Assembly: GCF_030272615.1 (NCBI RefSeq)
Contig: NC_081412.1
Span: 480,949,157-480,975,871, forward strand
Source: Cryptomeria japonica
Taxonomy: Eukaryota > Streptophyta > Pinopsida > Cupressales > Cupressaceae
Length of the DNA: 26,715 nt
Reading direction: 5' to 3'
In this document: piece after piece, positions 23,119 to 26,715 of the stretch
How positions within the stretch are numbered: position 1 is the stretch's first letter
Layout of the letters: the number at the start of each line of letters is the position of its first letter
Translations under genes and position numbers: made by a program
The notes under the pieces: model-generated
What the model saw: only the letters and a program-made list of their open reading frames with translations
What the model was told of the DNA's origin: nothing
The model's database searches: none

Positions 23119-24553
23119 AACAAAATAATTTTTTTTATTTTTTAATTTCAATCAATTCAATTTTTAAACAAACAAATCGATTTATGATAAATAATTTCGA
23201 TTTAAAAATATTTTTCTTCTCAAAAAGACAAACCCCATTTCTTTTTAACAGTCTCATAAAGAGACTTAAAATAAAAATTTCCAGAATATTAAAAGTCTCC
23301 AAAATAAAGGAAATTGTTGAATAACCAACCAATTAAACAAATTTTGGGCATAAGGGAGCTCATTTCTCACACAAAGATCCAACAATAAGCCAATCTTTAA
23401 CTAATTTTCAGTATAGAATTTATTCTTGGGAAAAACAATGGAGAAATTAAAACCAAACAACATGAAGAACATCCAAGCCCATTTAAAAATAAATAAATAA
23501 ACAATAACTAATTGATAACTAGAATTCCTACCTCAATAAGCATTCCTGGAAAGGATCTAATGAAGAGCCCCAACCTGCAGCTCAAGAAATCCTTCTCCTT
23601 CCAAAATCCCCAAAACTTTCATCCAAAATATTTTCCAAAAATATATTTTTCTCCAAAAAATTCAATCCCCAATATTTTCCAGAAGTCTAGGTTATAAGGG
23701 AAATGTTTGACCAAAATTTATTTTTGGAATTAAAATTTTTATTTAAAATAATTCACAAAAATCATTCTTTTAAACTATATCAATAATTTAAATTTGCTCT
23801 TCAATTTAAAAATTGATTTTCTCAATTAACGGAAATTAACCTTTCTATTTCAAAAATGCCAAAAGATAAAAATTAATTCTATTTCAATTAAATTAAAATC
23901 TTTCTTTTCATAGGCATAAACATAATACATTTAATATTTAAATTTAACCATTTAATTGAACTTGCTACCAACCTGAATTGGGCAATTCAATTAACGATTA
24001 ATCACATAAAGAAATCCTGATTAATTTAGTCCATTAATCTTTAATGCACAAACACATATTTAATCAAATTAAATACTAAGGACTAATTACTCAATTTAAC
24101 CATACACACCAAACACACAACCCAAGAAGTCAAACGGACATACGACCCGCAAACCCAACCAAAGGGAATACCGACGATGACTGACAATGCTCACTTGAGC
24201 ACGACTATGGTCAAACGAGGATAAAATGACCACCTAATCCAACTCTAAGGATTAAAGAGGTACACTCAAACCTGCGAATCCAGGTGAAGACGAACCTCAC
24301 ACTCATGAAGTACTGTACCTGAAATCTCCTGCAACCAAGAGTCATACATGCATACATATATAAATTTAATGAATGCGTTAGCATGAGATAATAACATGAA
24401 ATAGGAGAATTAATAACTTACATAGGAATTGGTGTGAAAACCACTTCAACAACTATGCACTAAAATCACAACATCTGACTATAATCATTATATTATGATA
24501 AACTAACTCAGGTCAAACCAAGATTAGAATTTGATTAGGGCAGGGGTACTACA

Positions 24554-24558
24554 TAATT
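24554..24558. repeat. Target site duplication (right) of the LARD
   Basis: TAATT directly follows the LTR terminus and matches 10989-10993 exactly. Confidence 0.9.
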
Positions 24559-24689
24559 ATGTATATATTTTTATTAAAAAATTACGACGCCAAATTATTT
24601 ATCTTTAAAAATATATATTTATTACAAATTAAAGTAATTAGAGCAACTACATGCTCTAGTTACCATTGGTCCAAATCAAAATAGTTTTG

Positions 24690-24990
24690 TAATTGTTCAA
24701 ATCCTTTAATTATTGTAGTCTTGACGATCCCTTAATTATTAGGTACAATTACAAATCTTTTAACTATTGTAGTGTTGAGTTATTTATTGGGTACAATTGT
24801 AAATCTTTCATTTATCGTAGCGATGGCATTGGGTTTTTTATTTATTAGGTAAAATTGTAAATCTTTTAACGATTGTAGTGTTGACATTTGATTATTTATG
24901 GGTACAATTGCAAATCTTTCAGTTATTGTAGTGTTGATGTTGGGTTATTTATTGGATAACAAGTACAAATCTTTCATTTATTTTAGTAGT
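24690..24990. repeat. 54-56-bp minisatellite, right part
   Basis: Five or six degenerate copies of the same unit as at 10511-10960 are present, for example TACAATTACAAATCTTTTAA and CAATTGCAAATCTTTCAG followed by TATTGTAGTGTTGA. They lie beyond about 130 bp of AT-rich sequence following the LARD. Confidence 0.85.
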
Positions 24991-25930
24991 TCGATTATTG
25001 GGTAAGTGCACCAAGATGGTGAACAAAAAGGGGGGTATAAGTGGCCACTTTTTTTTCTTCTGAAAACAGGAAAACCTGAACTTCAAAGAGATATTCGAAG
25101 GTCATGCACTCAAAACTAGGAGTTGAGAAAAGAATAAGAATTGTATTACTCTGAATCTAGTTTCTAAACTACTAAATTTTTTTTAAATTGGATAAGATTA
25201 AGAGGGTCAAACCTTTCTCGCACGAAAAACTGTTCCTGATTTTTTCTGAAAAACATAACATAGCTGTTTTCGTGCGCTGCACAAAATATATAATTAGATT
25301 TAGTATTTTGAAAAACCCTTTGGTAGGATGATAGGTAAGATTGAGATCTAGAAGTTGTGTATTTTTTTGTAATTTTTAAATGAGTATTTTTTTTAATGAT
25401 TTTTTGAATTGACCGCATCCTGAAAATTTGGTGCCTGTTCGTGCACTGGGCATAACTTGCATCAAAATAATCGAAAATGATTTTTTTTTTTTTTTTTTAA
25501 ATTGTATAGAATATAGTGTAGAACAATAATATGTAATTTATTTTTTATTTGGTCAAGTATAGAAAAATTTATTAAAAAAATGGTAGATGTATGTCTATGA
25601 GGACTGTCAAAGCACCGGTAAAGAAAATTAAAGTTTACTATGCTAATGTTTTCTAAAAATAGAAAAATTTATATGGTCAGTAAGATGAGAAGACATGTGA
25701 GATTATGGTGGTAATTTTAGAGATACCCACTTGATCATTTGTAAACCTGATGATGATGAAGTCGAGAAATCATGTTGGAAGATGAAAAAACGTGTAAAGG
25801 GACAGAAATAGAGGGAAAATGGGCTTCCAAGTCTTAGGGTCATTTTCCAACTCTCTTACCAAGCCAAAACCTGCACAAGTTCTGATGTGCAATATAACCT
25901 GCTCGAGTTTTAAAAAACAAAAAGTACCAT
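24991..25930. other. AT-rich stretch, no gene recognised
   Basis: The stretch includes a T run of about 18 bases near 25480-25498 and a short segment at 25003-25050 whose inverse resembles 3077-3107. Inverted words GCACGAAAAACTG (about 25219) and CTGTTTTCGTGC (about 25264) could form a weak hairpin. No supported coding region. Confidence 0.5.
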
Positions 25931-25933
25931 TCA

Positions 25934-26160
25934 TAGTTCTACATAACCCGTACGGGTTATGTAGAACTAAAACCATCATTTTGAATTTCCCAAAACCCGT
26001 ACAGGTTATGAAAAACCAAAAATATGGTTTTTCATAACCCATACTGGTTATGAAAAACCAAAATTATGGTTTTTCATAACCCATATGGTTATGAAAAATA
26101 TCATTTTGAGTTTCACAAAACTCGTACGGGTTATGAAAAACCATTATTTTGATTTTCCAC
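25934..26160. repeat. Ladder of alternating palindromes
   Basis: The segment opens with a perfect 36-bp palindrome (25934-25969, centre CCCGTACGGG). From 26004 onward 15-bp arms GGTTATGAAAAACCA and TGGTTTTTCATAACC alternate in orientation, starting at 26004, 26025, 26046 and 26067 with 6-bp loops, then a decayed arm at 26087. Further related copies with GTACGGGTTATG lie to about 26150. Neighbouring arms can pair perfectly, so the DNA could extrude cruciforms and an RNA would form hairpins. Confidence 0.9.
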
Positions 26161-26164
26161 AAAA

Positions 26165-26262
26165 TACATATATAATATGTGTTTATGTATGTATATATGC
26201 ATATCTATATATATATATATGTATGTATATATGCATATATATATATATATATATATGTTTGT
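26165..26262. repeat. TA/ATGT microsatellite
   Basis: Alternating TA runs are interspersed with GTATGTATATATGCATA twice. The stretch forms the boundary between the palindrome ladder and the CT block. Confidence 0.9.
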
Positions 26263-26434
26263 ATACATGCATGTCTCTCTTCTTTTCCTCTCTCTCGTCT
26301 TCCTTCCCCCATCACTGTCTATGTCTATTCTGAGCCCTAATTATCCTTCTTGAGTTCTATCTCATCTCTCTCCCCTCACACTTCTCTCTCTGCCAAGTCT
26401 CTCACCCTCTTCTCCTTCTCATTCTCTCTCGACC

Positions 26435-26488
<54 letters not shown>

Positions 26489-26715
26489 CCTATCCTATTA
26501 TCACCCTCATCCCCTTCTCTCTCTTTCTCTCCCCTACCTCTCCCTCCCCCTCTCATTACCTTATCCTATTCTCTCTCCTCCCCCCTCTCTCTCTCTATCC
26601 TATTCTCCCCATCTCCACCCTCTCTCTCTCTTCCTCTCCCTCTCCCTCTCTCCCTCCCCCTCTCCTTATCATATTCTCTCCCTCTCTTCTTATTCCCTAT
26701 TCTCTATCTTACCCC
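26263..26715 (+). repeat. Pyrimidine-rich block, right end
   Basis: This CT-rich sequence contains a pure CT run at about 26439-26483 and repeated TATCCTATTCTC-type words (near 26486, 26562 and 26596). It is similar in style to 1-1825 and continues past the window edge. No gene is seen. Confidence 0.9.

Larger units (their letters stand above)
10994..24553 (-). mobile_element. LARD-type non-autonomous LTR retrotransposon
   Basis: The element is 13,560 bp, or about 11.9 kb without a later nested insertion. Terminal direct repeats start TGTAGTACCCC and end CATTACA when read on the minus strand. TAATT target duplications flank it. A primer binding site resembling the tRNA-iMet type follows the upstream LTR (20451-20439), and a polypurine tract (16797-16786) precedes the downstream LTR, fixing the orientation as minus. 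LTRs of about 4.1 kb and a 3,668-bp internal domain lacking gag or pol match the published layout of LARDs, elements mobilised by enzymes from relatives elsewhere. LTR end wording and PPT suggest Ty3/gypsy ancestry, but this is inference. In a 480-bp sample (11881-12360 against 21341-21820) I count 19 differences, about 4%, so it is not a very recent insertion. Confidence 0.9.
20454..24553 (-). repeat. 5' LTR of the LARD
   Basis: In element orientation this is the upstream LTR, 4,100 bp, starting TGTAGTACCCC at 24553 and ending CATTACA at 20454. It lacks the nested insertion and has lost 58 bp relative to the other LTR (junction near 22681); 5,792 minus 1,634 minus 58 equals 4,100, so no other net length change is needed. 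Confidence 0.9.

Noticed and set aside
25770-26042. Mirror-image open frames on both strands (90 and 72 codons)
   Set aside because: Both arise from the palindromic repeats, which read similarly on either strand.

Overview
This window looks like nuclear DNA of a seed plant with a large, transposon-rich genome. The composition is mostly AT-rich, there are long microsatellites, and one intact plant-specific AP2/ERF transcription factor gene sits among long-LTR elements. A gymnosperm is possible, judging by the element style and the pseudogene type, but the sequence alone does not settle this.

Layout. Positions 1-1825 are a pyrimidine-rich low-complexity block. At about 1826 it flips to a purine-rich block (to about 2590) that carries inverted copies of the same degenerate units. 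Positions 2591-5336 are AT-rich with no recognisable gene. A solo LTR of copia-like style lies at 5342-6537 with a perfect 5-bp target duplication (TTTCT); it interrupts a roughly 200-bp tandem repeat (6543-7030), and several minisatellites follow to about 7735. The only convincing intact protein gene is a DREB2-type AP2/ERF factor on the minus strand (8748-9746), with its leader and promoter at 9747-10280.

From 10994 to 24553 there is one large LTR element on the minus strand, flanked by a 5-bp duplication (TAATT). It has a tRNA-iMet-like primer binding site, a polypurine tract, LTRs of about 4.1 kb and a 3.67-kb internal domain with no coding capacity. This is the architecture of a LARD (large retrotransposon derivative), a non-autonomous LTR retrotransposon. 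Its LTR nearest DREB2 holds a later 1,617-bp insertion with a 17-bp target duplication and a decayed 479-codon gene. The sister LTR preserves the empty site. The LARD itself landed in or beside a 54-bp minisatellite, pieces of which lie on both sides (10511-10960 and 24690-24990).

The right end holds a ladder of alternating palindromes (25934-26160), an AT/GT microsatellite and a second pyrimidine-rich block (26263-26715).

The genes do not form a pathway. The window is one stress-type transcription factor gene beside a nested stack of transposons (minisatellite, then LARD, then LINE-style insertion). The LARD is transcriptionally co-oriented with and upstream of DREB2, so an LTR effect on that gene is conceivable but untested.
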